A DNA stretch of 40,543 nucleotides from Methanothermococcus sp. SCGC AD-155-E23 (GCA_019561615.1 JAHEQA010000037.1:1-40543), one strand, 5' to 3'; positions 24,186 to 32,508 are shown, counted from the first letter of the stretch. The notes: generated by a model from the letters alone, not told the origin. Numbers and translations: made by a program.

Positions 24186-25643
24186 ATGAGAGAGGTTATA
24201 GAGAAAACACTATCTATATGTCCCAGGTGTTTTAAGAGGATCCCTGCTATTCTCTACGAAGAGGATGGAAAGGTATTTATGGAAAAGACCTGTCCTGAAC
24301 ATGGTAGATTTAAAGATCTCTACTGGAGTGATGCCCAGCTATACAGGAAGTTTAACAGATACGAGTATGTGGGTAGTATCCAGGTTACTCACACTAAGAG
24401 AGAGAAGGGATGTCCCTACGACTGTGGACTGTGCCCCAACCACAAGACTGCAACGGTACTTGCAAATATCGACTTAACCAACAGGTGTAACTTGAATTGT
24501 CCCATATGTTTTGCAAATGCAGGTAAAACTGGAGTGGTCTATGAACCAACCTTTGAGGAAGTAAAGAGGATGATGGAGATCTTGAGAAGTGAGATTCCAC
24601 CAACTCCTGCAATACAGTTTGCAGGTGGAGAACCTACAGTGAGAGAGGATCTCTTTGATATTATAAAGTTAGCCAGGGAGATGGGATTTTTACATATCCA
24701 ACTGGCTACAAATGGCATAAGGTTGAGGAAGAGGGAATACGTAAGGAGACTTAAAGAGGTTGGATTGTCTACCATCTACCTTCAATTTGACGGGATGTCA
24801 GAGAAACCCTATCAAATAGCCAGGGGGAAAAACCTCCTACCTGTTAAGATGAAGGTAATTGAAAACTGTAAGGAGGTAGGATTTAACAGTGTAGTCCTGG
24901 TCCCAACCCTGGTTAAAGGAGTTAACCATGGGGAGGTTGGAGATATAATAAGATATGCAGTGGAGAATTTTGAGGTTATTAGGGGTATTAACTTTCAACC
25001 AGTCTCCTTTACTGGAAGGATAGATGAGGAGAAGAGGTTGGAGGGTAGGATAACAATCCCTGACTTTATAAAGTTAGTTGAGGAGCAAACTGAGGGGGAG
25101 ATTACCAGGGATGACTTCTATCCAGTACCTGTTGTGGCTCCAATCTCCCTATTTGTAGAGAAGATACTTAATATGAAAAAACCTGTTATTGGATCCCATC
25201 AACACTGTGGAGTGTCCACCTACCTATTCCTTGATAACGGCAGGATGATACCCCTTCCAAGGTTCTTCGATGTTGAAGGCTTCTTAGAGATTATAAGGGA
25301 GAAAAATGAGGAGTTAGAAAAGGGAAGAGGTAAAATCACCTCTCTTTTGGACCTTGGTGTAAAAGTGTTGAAGTTTATTGACAGGGATAGGGCACCTAAA
25401 AGCCTCAATTTAAAAAGTTTAGCCCATATTATAGTGGACATACTAAGGGGTAATTATGACTCCCTTGTAAAGTTACACCACAGTATACTTATGATAGGTT
25501 GTATGCACTTTATGGATCCCTACAACTTCAACATAAAGAGATGTGAAAGGTGCTGTATCCACTATGCCCTCCCAGATGGAAGGGTTATACCCTTCTGTAC
25601 CTTTAACACCATCCATAGACCCCTGATATTTAGGGGAGGCTAA
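24186..25643 (+). CDS. tes: Radical SAM tetraether lipid synthase (Tes)-like, MJ0619 family
   Basis: 485 residues. The N terminus has a zinc or rubredoxin-like CPRCFKRIP...CPEHG pair (Cys 12, 15, 37), then GCPYDCGLCPNH. The radical SAM motif CNLNCPICF (about 99-107) follows, then the GGEPT glycine motif (about 147-151). A C-terminal cysteine cluster (CERCCIHYALPDGRVIPFC) would bind a further Fe-S cluster. This is the layout of the structurally studied M. jannaschii MJ0619, which joins archaeol chains into macrocyclic or tetraether lipids. An earlier report linked MJ0619 to pterin methylation. Thioredoxin and CGGC genes lie just upstream. The stop abuts that of polB as TAATTA (25641-25646). 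Confidence 0.85.
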   Translation: MREVIEKTLSICPRCFKRIPAILYEEDGKVFMEKTCPEHGRFKDLYWSDAQLYRKFNRYEYVGSIQVTHTKREKGCPYDCGLCPNHKTATVLANIDLTNRCNLNCPICFANAGKTGVVYEPTFEEVKRMMEILRSEIPPTPAIQFAGGEPTVREDLFDIIKLAREMGFLHIQLATNGIRLRKREYVRRLKEVGLSTIYLQFDGMSEKPYQIARGKNLLPVKMKVIENCKEVGFNSVVLVPTLVKGVNHGEVGDIIRYAVENFEVIRGINFQPVSFTGRIDEEKRLEGRITIPDFIKLVEEQTEGEITRDDFYPVPVVAPISLFVEKILNMKKPVIGSHQHCGVSTYLFLDNGRMIPLPRFFDVEGFLEIIREKNEELEKGRGKITSLLDLGVKVLKFIDRDRAPKSLNLKSLAHIIVDILRGNYDSLVKLHHSILMIGCMHFMDPYNFNIKRCERCCIHYALPDGRVIPFCTFNTIHRPLIFRGG

Positions 25644-27968
25644 TTACTTAAAGAAGTCCTGTAAGGTACACTGCCTACTTTCACTTTTAAGTTCCTCCCT
25701 GGATACTCCAAGAGACTCCATTATTCTTATCACAGGTGGGAGGACCTGGTGGTCTATATAGTAGTTTACATCGTAGTCCTTTGCATCCTCTGGTAACTCT
25801 GCCCTCTCACTTACAGGTCCACTACCACTTGTTATAATATATCCCACTACATCCCCTACCATCAACCTTCCCCCCTTCCTCAGGATCTTTTTTGCAACTT
25901 CAACATGGGGGGCAGTTGTCTTATACTTGGATATATCCTTTGTTATCTGTGTGTAAATAATTAGATCCTCCTTCTTCACCCTACCCTTTCTCAGATCCTC
26001 TATGGTGTTGATTACAATATCCTTGGCCATCTTAATATCTCCCTTCTCAAGTAGTGCCTTAAGTACCTCCTTCTGAGTCTTCTTCGCTATTTTGGACCAA
26101 TCCCTCCTAACAAGTTCCAACCCCTTTATCACTATCCTGTTGTTCTCATCGAGAAGGGCGTACTTCTTCTTTGTGACAAATATCCCTCTCTTATAGTATC
26201 CCTCAAATTCCAACTCCATATCCCCTGGAAGTTTCTTATTCATCTCCCTTAAAAACTCATAGGCCCTCTCCAATAACTCCTCCTTACTTTTCACCCCCTC
26301 CATCGTTGCATATAGACCATCTGTATCTGCGTATATCACCTTAAAGCCGTACTTTTCTACCTCCTCTATAGTCCTCTGGATAAACATCCTACCTAGATAG
26401 GTTATTACCTCGGCACATTCCTTGGAGTACCACCTTGCCCTTGGATAGGCTAGATAACCGTAGTGACTGTTTGCCAACACCTTCAAGGATCTCTGTTCAT
26501 AATCTAGGAGGGCGTAGTGGGGTGAGTCAGGATCCATCTTCTTCAACTCCTCCTTTATCTCCCTCCTCCTCTTGAGTAACTTATGGAGCACCTCAGGTAT
26601 AAGACCCCTTCTCCTCTTACAGAACCAGTGCCCAAGTATCTTCTCAGATTCCCCCTCACAACAACCACAGTCTATGGTATCTGGACTTATGTTGTAGGTT
26701 ATTATTATAGAGGGGTATAGGGATCTAAAGTCCATACTCACTATATGTTCATGGATACCCTTAATAGGTTCCTTTACATAACCCCCCTCGTAGTACTCCC
26801 TAAGTCTTCTCTTGTACTCCTCCTCAGAGGGTCTGTTAGGTGCTAAGAAATTCTTTTTATAGGAGTGTTTCAGTAGAAGATACTCCACCATCTGACTACT
26901 ACTCATTCTACTAACTTCAAAGAGGGTCTGATTTACAATCCTCGAGAACATCACCTCTAGAGGTAAAAAGTACTCCCCAACTAGATAGGTGTAGTAGGCG
27001 TCCTGGAAGGAGTACTCCACAAGGTTTCTATCCCCCTCCTCCCACAGCTTACCTATGTTCCCATGGCCAACTTCCAACTTACGTACCCCAAAGAGTTCAT
27101 AACATACCTCCTCCAAGGTGTACTTACTAAGATTTAACGTCCTCCTTACAATGGGGTAGAGATCCACATGTATCCTTCCAGGGATGTAACTCCTGAGATA
27201 CATCCCTCCCCTTGATATCCTTATATCCAGGGGGATCTTAACACCTAGGTATTTGGCCCTCTTTACCAGATATGGGAAGTCGAAGTTGTCTCCGTTGTAG
27301 GTATATATTAAGTTGTAGTCCCTAAGGATCTCTACAGTCCTCTTTATCAACTCCCTCTCGTTCTCCACCAACTCCAGGTACTTATGATCAAAGGGCTTGT
27401 AGGAGAGAACCTTCTTTACACCATTGGAGTAGATACTTACAAGAAGTATAGGGTCTCTATCTGGTACAGGTTCCCTACCTCTACAGTACACCTCCATGTC
27501 AAAGGCTATAGCCTTCAACTTCGGTATCTCCTTACTTACCACCTCCCTTCTCTCCCTGTCTTCAATATTCCTGTAGTATACCATGGGGATTATGTCGTTG
27601 TCTATGAGATACCTCTTTGTAAAGGGGATGTCATGCTCGTATATCTCCCCCAACTCCCTAAGTACCCTAAGTTTTGGCACATCCTTTGGGTACTTTACAA
27701 CTACTTTTGTAATAGGTTTCCTGATGATCCTCTCCCTACTTCTAAGATCCCTGTTTATTACAATCTTCTCTGTGTTTTCCATCTTCTCTATACGGTAGAG
27801 TAAATCTCTGTGGTTTTTTTCAAGGTATTTCTCTATCTCCTCTGGAGGTGCATCTACGTAGAAGTAGGGTTTAAAATCCCTGTCCTTTATAAGACCTTTC
27901 AGTAGATAGAGGTATATACACTTATCCTCAGGGTTGTAATCCACATCTATCAAGGCGTTTCTCTCCAT
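25644..27968 (-). CDS. polB: Family B DNA polymerase
   Basis: 774 residues from ATG 27968, chosen because GAGGGTG ends 5 nt upstream and the longer ORF lacks a site. Exonuclease motifs: FDMEVY (Exo I, Asp 157 and Glu 159), YNGDNFDFPYL (Exo II) and YSFQDAYYTY (Exo III). Polymerase motifs: DFRSLYPSI (A), KVLANSHYGYL (B) and YADTDGLY (C). Proofreading and synthesis should both be active. There is no intein, although the M. jannaschii enzyme carries two. The C terminus ends LQDFFK, a PIP-box-like tail for PCNA. It is divergent from the EamA gene and ends against the Tes-like gene. Confidence 0.97.
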   Translation of the reverse strand: MERNALIDVDYNPEDKCIYLYLLKGLIKDRDFKPYFYVDAPPEEIEKYLEKNHRDLLYRIEKMENTEKIVINRDLRSRERIIRKPITKVVVKYPKDVPKLRVLRELGEIYEHDIPFTKRYLIDNDIIPMVYYRNIEDRERREVVSKEIPKLKAIAFDMEVYCRGREPVPDRDPILLVSIYSNGVKKVLSYKPFDHKYLELVENERELIKRTVEILRDYNLIYTYNGDNFDFPYLVKRAKYLGVKIPLDIRISRGGMYLRSYIPGRIHVDLYPIVRRTLNLSKYTLEEVCYELFGVRKLEVGHGNIGKLWEEGDRNLVEYSFQDAYYTYLVGEYFLPLEVMFSRIVNQTLFEVSRMSSSQMVEYLLLKHSYKKNFLAPNRPSEEEYKRRLREYYEGGYVKEPIKGIHEHIVSMDFRSLYPSIIITYNISPDTIDCGCCEGESEKILGHWFCKRRRGLIPEVLHKLLKRRREIKEELKKMDPDSPHYALLDYEQRSLKVLANSHYGYLAYPRARWYSKECAEVITYLGRMFIQRTIEEVEKYGFKVIYADTDGLYATMEGVKSKEELLERAYEFLREMNKKLPGDMELEFEGYYKRGIFVTKKKYALLDENNRIVIKGLELVRRDWSKIAKKTQKEVLKALLEKGDIKMAKDIVINTIEDLRKGRVKKEDLIIYTQITKDISKYKTTAPHVEVAKKILRKGGRLMVGDVVGYIITSGSGPVSERAELPEDAKDYDVNYYIDHQVLPPVIRIMESLGVSREELKSESRQCTLQDFFK

Positions 27969-28000
27969 AATAACACCCTCTAGGGCTCTTAATAACAACC

Positions 28001-28033
28001 TATAAAAATAAAAAACTAGACTTTTTATTTTAA
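28001..28033. promoter_or_regulatory. Divergent polB/EamA promoter with a 10-bp AT inverted repeat
   Basis: AAAATAAAAA (28005-28014) and TTTTTATTTT (28022-28031) are perfect inverted arms around ACTAGAC. Read outward, each arm is a TATA-like box: the minus one (extending to TATTTTTATA, 28010-28001) about 35 nt before the polB ATG, the plus one about 45 nt before the EamA start. Position fits archaeal core promoters; symmetry in such AT-rich sequence could be chance. Confidence 0.45.
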
Positions 28034-28071
28034 TTCTCCATCATGGGAGGGAAGTTGAAAGGTGATCTCTT

Positions 28072-28500
28072 ATGAAAGGGGAGGTCCTGGCACTTATCAT
28101 AGCGATGATGTGGGGGATATTTCCCATTATTGAGAAGAAGGCGTTGGAGTATATAGATCCCTCGACAGCACTATTTCTTATTGTATCAATGAACTTTCTC
28201 CTAATATCCTCCCTATATATTTTACTGGGAAAGATCAGTATAGAGGGTCTCAAGTCTCTACCCTTTAAACCTGTTGTTTTTCTTGCGCTTGTATCCCTTG
28301 GAAGTGTAATATCCACCTACCTCTACTACAAGGCCCTAAAACTCTCTTCACCTTCAAAGATCGTATTGATTACCAGTGTATATCCCTTCTTTACCATACT
28401 TGTCAACTCCCTTATAACCAGGGAGTTACCCTCTATAAAAATAGTATTTGGGGCTTTTTTTATATTCCTGGGGGTGTACCTTGTGATGGATTATCTCTAA
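28072..28500 (+). CDS. Single-EamA-domain membrane transporter (half-size DMT)
   Basis: 142 residues with about five hydrophobic segments. It holds one EamA repeat: the LALIIAMMWGIFPIIEKKAL start, SLGSVISTYLYYKALKLSSPSKI in the middle and FGAFFIFLGVYLVM at the end. Most drug/metabolite transporters have two such repeats, so this one probably works as a dimer, as small multidrug resistance-type proteins do. Substrate unknown. A GGTG site lies 7 nt before the ATG. It is followed by sepF after 59 bp. Confidence 0.83.
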   Translation: MKGEVLALIIAMMWGIFPIIEKKALEYIDPSTALFLIVSMNFLLISSLYILLGKISIEGLKSLPFKPVVFLALVSLGSVISTYLYYKALKLSSPSKIVLITSVYPFFTILVNSLITRELPSIKIVFGAFFIFLGVYLVMDYL

Positions 28501-28559
28501 AAAAATTTAAATATTACAATAATTCTAAGAGAATCTAAATAATAGATCAGGTGGCAGAG

Positions 28560-29081
28560 ATGTTGAAGAGATTAAAGAGGTTTATCCTTGGTAACGACGA
28601 ACCTCCAAAACAACTTCCTATCAAGGAGGATTACATCATTATAGATGAAAAACCCTCTGCCTATGAGATAAGGGGGGATGAAGAGATACCTCTCCCTAAC
28701 TCTAAGATAGTGTCTAAATTAGAGGTAGAGAAAAGGGAATCTCTCCTAGATAGTGAGGAGGATAAGAATAACAGCAGGGAAAAGGAGGGTAAAGTGGATA
28801 TCCACAAGATACTACCTAGGGTATTAACAGCTAGGTTGAAGTCCCCCCATGACTTTGAAAACTTGAAGAAGATAATAGACCACGACGTTATTATCATCAA
28901 CCACGAGGAGATGTCCCTCGAAGTCTTTGAAAAGGAATTCCTAGATTTTAAAAAGTACATGGAAACCCTAAATTACTCCCTCTGGAGAGTTGACGACAAC
29001 GTAATCTTAATAGCCCACTCTGACGTGAACATTGACAAGTACAAGTCTGAGACCCTTGTGAAGAGTGTTAGGAACAACTAA
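28560..29081 (+). CDS. sepF: SepF, FtsZ membrane anchor
   Basis: 173 residues. The start MLKRLKRFILG is a short amphipathic helix, the membrane-targeting sequence of archaeal SepF. A charged linker (about 12-80) follows, then the SepF beta core: KSPHDFENLKKIIDHDVIIINHEEM (cited in part), and near the end RVDDNVILIAHSDVNIDK. In archaea SepF anchors FtsZ rings to the membrane during division. Start ATG 28560 is chosen because AGGTG lies 6 nt upstream; GTG 28551 is within that site and would spoil the amphipathic N terminus. The AK6-type kinase gene follows after about 9 bp. Confidence 0.85.
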   Translation: MLKRLKRFILGNDEPPKQLPIKEDYIIIDEKPSAYEIRGDEEIPLPNSKIVSKLEVEKRESLLDSEEDKNNSREKEGKVDIHKILPRVLTARLKSPHDFENLKKIIDHDVIIINHEEMSLEVFEKEFLDFKKYMETLNYSLWRVDDNVILIAHSDVNIDKYKSETLVKSVRNN

Positions 29082-29090
29082 GGTGGTATT

Positions 29091-29639
29091 ATAAAGTTGG
29101 CAATCACAGGTACCCCTGGGGTAGGGAAATCCACCATCTCTAAAGTTCTTAGAGATAGGCTTAGGGAGAAGGGCCTCTCTGTTAAATACATAGATCTCAG
29201 TGAGGTTGTAAAGAGGGAAAAACTCTATACAGAGAAGGATGAATCCATGGACTCCTACGTAGTAGATTTTCAAAAACTCAGGGAGTATTTAAGGGGTTTG
29301 AAGGGGGATGTTCTAATCCTCGATGGACATATAAGTCATCTTCTCGACGTGGACTACATAGTGGTACTTAGGTGTAACCCCAAGGTGATTGAGGAGAGGT
29401 TGAAGAGACGAGGTTATTCAGAGGAGAAAATTAGGGAAAATGTAGGGGCGGAGATACTAGATGTCTCCCTTGTGGAGTCCTTGGAGAGATTGAAGAGGGA
29501 TAACATACCTGTATACGAGATAGATACCACCAAGAGAAGTGTGGACTCCATTGTAGAGGAGATTGTTGAAGGTATGGAGAAGAGAAGGGTAAGGTACGGT
29601 ATAGTGGATTGGCTGGAGGACTACTTTTTTATGCTCTAA
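29091..29639 (+). CDS. AK6/Fap7-type adenylate kinase, probably starting at ATA
   Basis: 182 residues if started at ATA 29091. The P-loop is GTPGVGKST (7-15), with HISHLLDVDYIVVLRCNP and RLKRRGYSEEKI as lid and core parts, typical of the AK6/Fap7 family that combines adenylate kinase activity with a role in small-subunit ribosome maturation. Usual starts give only TTG 29097 (MAITGTP...), which is 11 nt from the ribosome binding site AGGTGG (29081-29086) and cuts into strand beta-1. ATA 29091 is 5 nt from GGTG and yields MKLAITGTPGVGKST, as in relatives. It follows sepF closely. The last 11 bp overlap leuB on the other strand. Confidence 0.85.
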   Translation: MKLAITGTPGVGKSTISKVLRDRLREKGLSVKYIDLSEVVKREKLYTEKDESMDSYVVDFQKLREYLRGLKGDVLILDGHISHLLDVDYIVVLRCNPKVIEERLKRRGYSEEKIRENVGAEILDVSLVESLERLKRDNIPVYEIDTTKRSVDSIVEEIVEGMEKRRVRYGIVDWLEDYFFML

Positions 29640-30627
29640 CCCTTTTGGCAACCTCCCTAGCCATCTCAAAGGTTGTAAGGGAGCCACCTAGATCTGGTGT
29701 TGTAAGTCCCTTCTCCAGCACCTCCTCAAGTGCCCTCTCCACCCTGTTGGCAGCCTCCTCCTCCCCTAAGTACCTTAACATAAGTACTCCAGCTAGTATA
29801 GTTGCAGTGGGATTTGCTATACCCTTTCCAGCGATGTCAGGTGCAGAGCCATGTACTGGCTCAAAGAGACCATGTCTATCTCCAATGTTTGCAGAGGGCG
29901 CCATTCCCAGTCCTCCAACTGTTCCAGCAGCTCCATCTGAGAGGATGTCCCCAAAGAGGTTTGAGGTAACAACTACGTCGAAGGTCTCAGGTCTTGTAAT
30001 GATGTACATATTCATGGCATCTATGTAGTAGTCCTCAGCCTCTATATCTGGATACTCCTCTGCAACCTCGTAGAATATCCTCTTAAATACACCGTCTGTT
30101 AATTTCAGTACGTTGGCCTTGTGGGCACAGGTGACCTTTCCCCTCTTACCCTCTCTTTTCCTCTTCTCAGCCAACTCAAAGGCAAATTTAAATATCCTCC
30201 TACAGACCTTCTCCGTAATCACCCTAGTTGCAGTGTATACACCATCTGCCACCTGGGCCTCAATACCCTTGTAAAGGTCCTCTGTATTCTCCCTCACTAT
30301 TACGTAGTCTATGTTCTCTTTTAAACACCTTATACCTCTGTAGGATTTAACAGGTCTAACGTTGGCGTAGGTATCCAGTATCTTCCTTAACTTAACTATT
30401 ACATCTGCAGCGGTCTCCCCAGCAGCTCCAAAGAGTACTGCATCACACTCCTTTGCAATCTCCACAGTCTCCTCTGGAAGGGCAACCCCCCTCTTTTTAA
30501 AAACCTCATCTCCAGCCTCTGCATGTATAAATTCAAAGTCTACTCCCGTTGCCTTTAAAACCTCTAGGGCTGCAGGTACAACCTCCTTTCCAATACCGTC
30601 CCCCTCTATTACACATATCTTGTACAT
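29629..30627 (-). CDS. leuB: 3-isopropylmalate dehydrogenase
   Basis: 332 residues. CVIEGDGIGKEVVPA, VRENTEDLYKGIEA, CAHKANVLKLTDG, SNLFGDILSDGAAGTVGGLG (cited in part) and FEPVHGSAPDIAGKGIANP identify an isocitrate/isopropylmalate-type dehydrogenase. The AAGETAADVIVKLR stretch matches M. jannaschii MJ0720 (LeuB) better than the homoisocitrate dehydrogenase AksF, as remembered. It catalyses the oxidative decarboxylation step of leucine synthesis. Start is ATG 30627: GGTG lies 6 nt upstream, and the GTG at 30636 belongs to that site. The methyltransferase gene ends 11 nt upstream on the same strand, implying co-transcription. Confidence 0.92.
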   Translation of the reverse strand: MYKICVIEGDGIGKEVVPAALEVLKATGVDFEFIHAEAGDEVFKKRGVALPEETVEIAKECDAVLFGAAGETAADVIVKLRKILDTYANVRPVKSYRGIRCLKENIDYVIVRENTEDLYKGIEAQVADGVYTATRVITEKVCRRIFKFAFELAEKRKREGKRGKVTCAHKANVLKLTDGVFKRIFYEVAEEYPDIEAEDYYIDAMNMYIITRPETFDVVVTSNLFGDILSDGAAGTVGGLGMAPSANIGDRHGLFEPVHGSAPDIAGKGIANPTATILAGVLMLRYLGEEEAANRVERALEEVLEKGLTTPDLGGSLTTFEMAREVAKRVRA

Positions 30628-30638
30628 CCCTTTCACCT

Positions 30639-31343
30639 TTACTTTTTAACAGCTACAGCACCAATATAACCACCAAAGTACTTTAAAAAACTTTTGTACA
30701 GAAGGTTATCTAGGGGACTGTTGGTTATACAGGTGGCAAAGGTATACTTTATATGGAAGTTATGTCTCCTCAGAAGATCCTCCACCTCTCTCAGGGAGTA
30801 AAACCTTGTACTAACCTTTATCCTCCTCCCATCTACCACCTTCCTAATATCTCCCCTCCTCTTTTTTATAGCCTTCAGTGTATCCCTCCATCCCCTTCTA
30901 AACAGGGATTTAAGTATCCATCTAAGGTGGTAGAGGTTTGCCAGTGTAAAAATAAATACCCCTTCCTTCACAAGGACCCTCCTTATCTCCTTAAGTGCCC
31001 TCTCTATCTGCACATGATTCAAGGCTCCAAAGAAGGAGATTACACATTGAAAGGTTCTACTTTTAAAGGGTAAATGCTGGACATCCCCTACAACTACAAA
31101 TTTCCCACTTTTATCCCTTGCCCTCCTAGCCATCTCTATGGAGATATCCAATCCAACTATGTTACAATCCTTTAGATACACTAGATGCTCCCCAGTACCA
31201 CAACCTACATCTAGGATTAAGTAATCCTCCTTAACCTCATCTCTAAGTACCCTGTACTCCACAGCCCTCATATACCTGGTATCCCTGTACAACCTGTCGT
31301 ACTCCCTAGCCAGGGTATTGTAGTAATCTATCACCCTCCTCAT
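30639..31343 (-). CDS. Class I SAM-dependent methyltransferase (Methyltransf_11 type)
   Basis: 234 residues. The SAM motif LILDVGCGTGEHLVYLKD (about 42-59), the acidic residue in IVGLDISIEMARRAR, GDVQHLPF and ISFFGALNHV form a standard small-molecule methyltransferase. A basic insert (about 150-170) precedes the C-terminal part. Substrate unknown. The start codon has only a weak ribosome binding site (TGGA). It lies upstream of leuB on the same strand and is divergent from cbiM, with a 15-bp palindrome (31357-31371) close to its start. Confidence 0.75.
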   Translation of the reverse strand: MRRVIDYYNTLAREYDRLYRDTRYMRAVEYRVLRDEVKEDYLILDVGCGTGEHLVYLKDCNIVGLDISIEMARRARDKSGKFVVVGDVQHLPFKSRTFQCVISFFGALNHVQIERALKEIRRVLVKEGVFIFTLANLYHLRWILKSLFRRGWRDTLKAIKKRRGDIRKVVDGRRIKVSTRFYSLREVEDLLRRHNFHIKYTFATCITNSPLDNLLYKSFLKYFGGYIGAVAVKK

Positions 31344-31356
31344 AATTCCACAAAAT

Positions 31357-31371
31357 TTTAATTGAATTAAA
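31357..31371. promoter_or_regulatory. 15-bp perfect palindrome between the methyltransferase and cbiM genes
   Basis: TTTAATT (31357-31363), a central G, then AATTAAA (31365-31371): 7-bp perfect inverted arms. It lies 14-28 bp before the methyltransferase ATG and about 15 bp upstream of the cbiM TATA-like TTTTTTATATTA (31385-31396). A role as an operator, perhaps cobalt- or cobalamin-responsive, is inferred from position. AT-rich palindromes arise easily by chance. Confidence 0.4.
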
Positions 31372-31438
31372 CCTAAATAGAAAATTTTTTATATTATCCT
31401 CCTAGCTTTAATTATTATACCTCCAATGAGGTGATATC

Positions 31439-32140
31439 TTGCACATAATGGAGGGGTATTTGCCACCGATGTGGTGTGCAATCTGGTATATCCTCTCAGG
31501 TATAGTAGTGGGCTATGGGATTATAAAGATAAACCAACTTCTCAAGGAGATGCCAGAGGTAAAACCTCTGTTGGCAGTGGCAGGAGCCTATATGTTTGTA
31601 CTTAGCTCCCTTAAGTTACCCTCAGTTACTGGAAGTTGTTCCCACCCCTGTGGTAACGGGTTAAGCGCAGTACTCTTTGGTGTACCAATTACAGCAGTTT
31701 TAGCCACTATAGTGTTGCTCTTCCAGGCACTACTGTTAGCCCACGGTGGATTGACTACTTTAGGGGCAAATATATTCTCCATGGGTGTCATGGGTCCCCT
31801 GGCAGGGGTAATAGTATGGAAACTTCTCAAGGGTAAGATAAACTCCACCTGGGCAGTTATGTTGGCAGCTATTGCAGCAGATTGGATGACCTATATTACC
31901 ACATCTATACAGCTTACACTGGCATTCCCTGGAGAGGATCCAGTAAGGACCTTGATGGTCTTCCTAAGTATATTCGCTGTTACCCAGATACCCCTTGCAA
32001 TTGCAGAGGGTCTATTGACAGCTGTACTCTGGGATAAGATAAAGGAGTTGAGACCAGATCTACTCTTGAAGTTAGGAGTTATCGATGAAAGTGAAGTACC
32101 TCACTACACCCAAGCAATGGATACTGGGGGTGCTGAATAA
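31439..32140 (+). CDS. cbiM: CbiM, substrate-capture subunit of the cobalt ECF transporter
   Basis: 233 residues with about seven hydrophobic segments. The N terminus MHIMEGYLPPMWC is the diagnostic metal-binding start: the free amino group and His2 bind Co2+. KLPSVTGSCSHPCGNGLSA and AAIAADWMTYITTSIQLTLA are also typical. The start is a TTG at 31439, with GAGGTG 5 nt upstream, fixed by the need for MHIMEGY at the N terminus. The TAA stop overlaps the ATG of cbiN (TAATG). Cobalt is needed for the corrinoid of methyltransferase Mtr. Confidence 0.96.
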   Translation: MHIMEGYLPPMWCAIWYILSGIVVGYGIIKINQLLKEMPEVKPLLAVAGAYMFVLSSLKLPSVTGSCSHPCGNGLSAVLFGVPITAVLATIVLLFQALLLAHGGLTTLGANIFSMGVMGPLAGVIVWKLLKGKINSTWAVMLAAIAADWMTYITTSIQLTLAFPGEDPVRTLMVFLSIFAVTQIPLAIAEGLLTAVLWDKIKELRPDLLLKLGVIDESEVPHYTQAMDTGGAE

Positions 32141-32439
32141 TGGAGAAAAAACATATCCTAATGATCCTAGGTGTAATAATCCTAGTTATTATCCCTCTTA
32201 TAATATATGCAGGTAAGGGAGAGGAGGAGGGATACTTCGGTGGGGCAGATGATGCAGCAGAGGATATTATAACAGAGGTTAACCCCAACTACCAACCATG
32301 GTTCAGTCCTATATGGGAACCTCCAAGTGGAGAGATTGAGTCCCTCCTCTTCGCCCTCCAGGCTGCAATAGGTGCCATAATAATAGGGTACTTTATAGGA
32401 TACAACAAGGCTAAAGTAGAGTTGAAATCCCAGAGTTAA
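32140..32439 (+). CDS. cbiN: CbiN, small subunit of the cobalt ECF transporter
   Basis: 99 residues with two membrane helices (about 6-25 and 69-88), and between them an extracellular loop with GYFGGADDAAEDIITEVNP and PWFSPIWEPPSGEIE. This two-helix layout and loop are typical of CbiN, which helps load metal into CbiM. The ATG overlaps the cbiM stop, so the two are translationally coupled. A strong T tract follows its stop. Confidence 0.95.
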   Translation: MEKKHILMILGVIILVIIPLIIYAGKGEEEGYFGGADDAAEDIITEVNPNYQPWFSPIWEPPSGEIESLLFALQAAIGAIIIGYFIGYNKAKVELKSQS

Positions 32440-32449
32440 ATCCTAACTC

Positions 32450-32470
32450 TTTTTTTCTTTTTTATTTTTT
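32450..32470 (+). terminator. T-rich tract between cbiN and cbiQ
   Basis: T7, C, T6, A, T6 right after the cbiN stop is the strongest terminator-like sequence on the plus strand of the window. It would end part or all of the cbiMN transcript. A TATA-like stretch (TTTAAATAATTTTTATT, about 32468-32484) follows and could start a separate cbiQ mRNA. Confidence 0.6.
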
Positions 32471-32508
32471 AAATAATTTTTATTATCACTGATTTTTCAG
32501 GTGATTAA

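Noticed and set aside
27384-27803. Long open frame antisense to polB (139 codons)
   Set aside because: It lies wholly within polB on the opposite strand, lacks a ribosome binding site and has no recognisable domain; the codon bias of polB explains it.
29609-30028. 139-codon open frame antisense to leuB
   Set aside because: It covers conserved leuB coding sequence and reads as low-complexity Ser/Pro/Ala-rich peptide.
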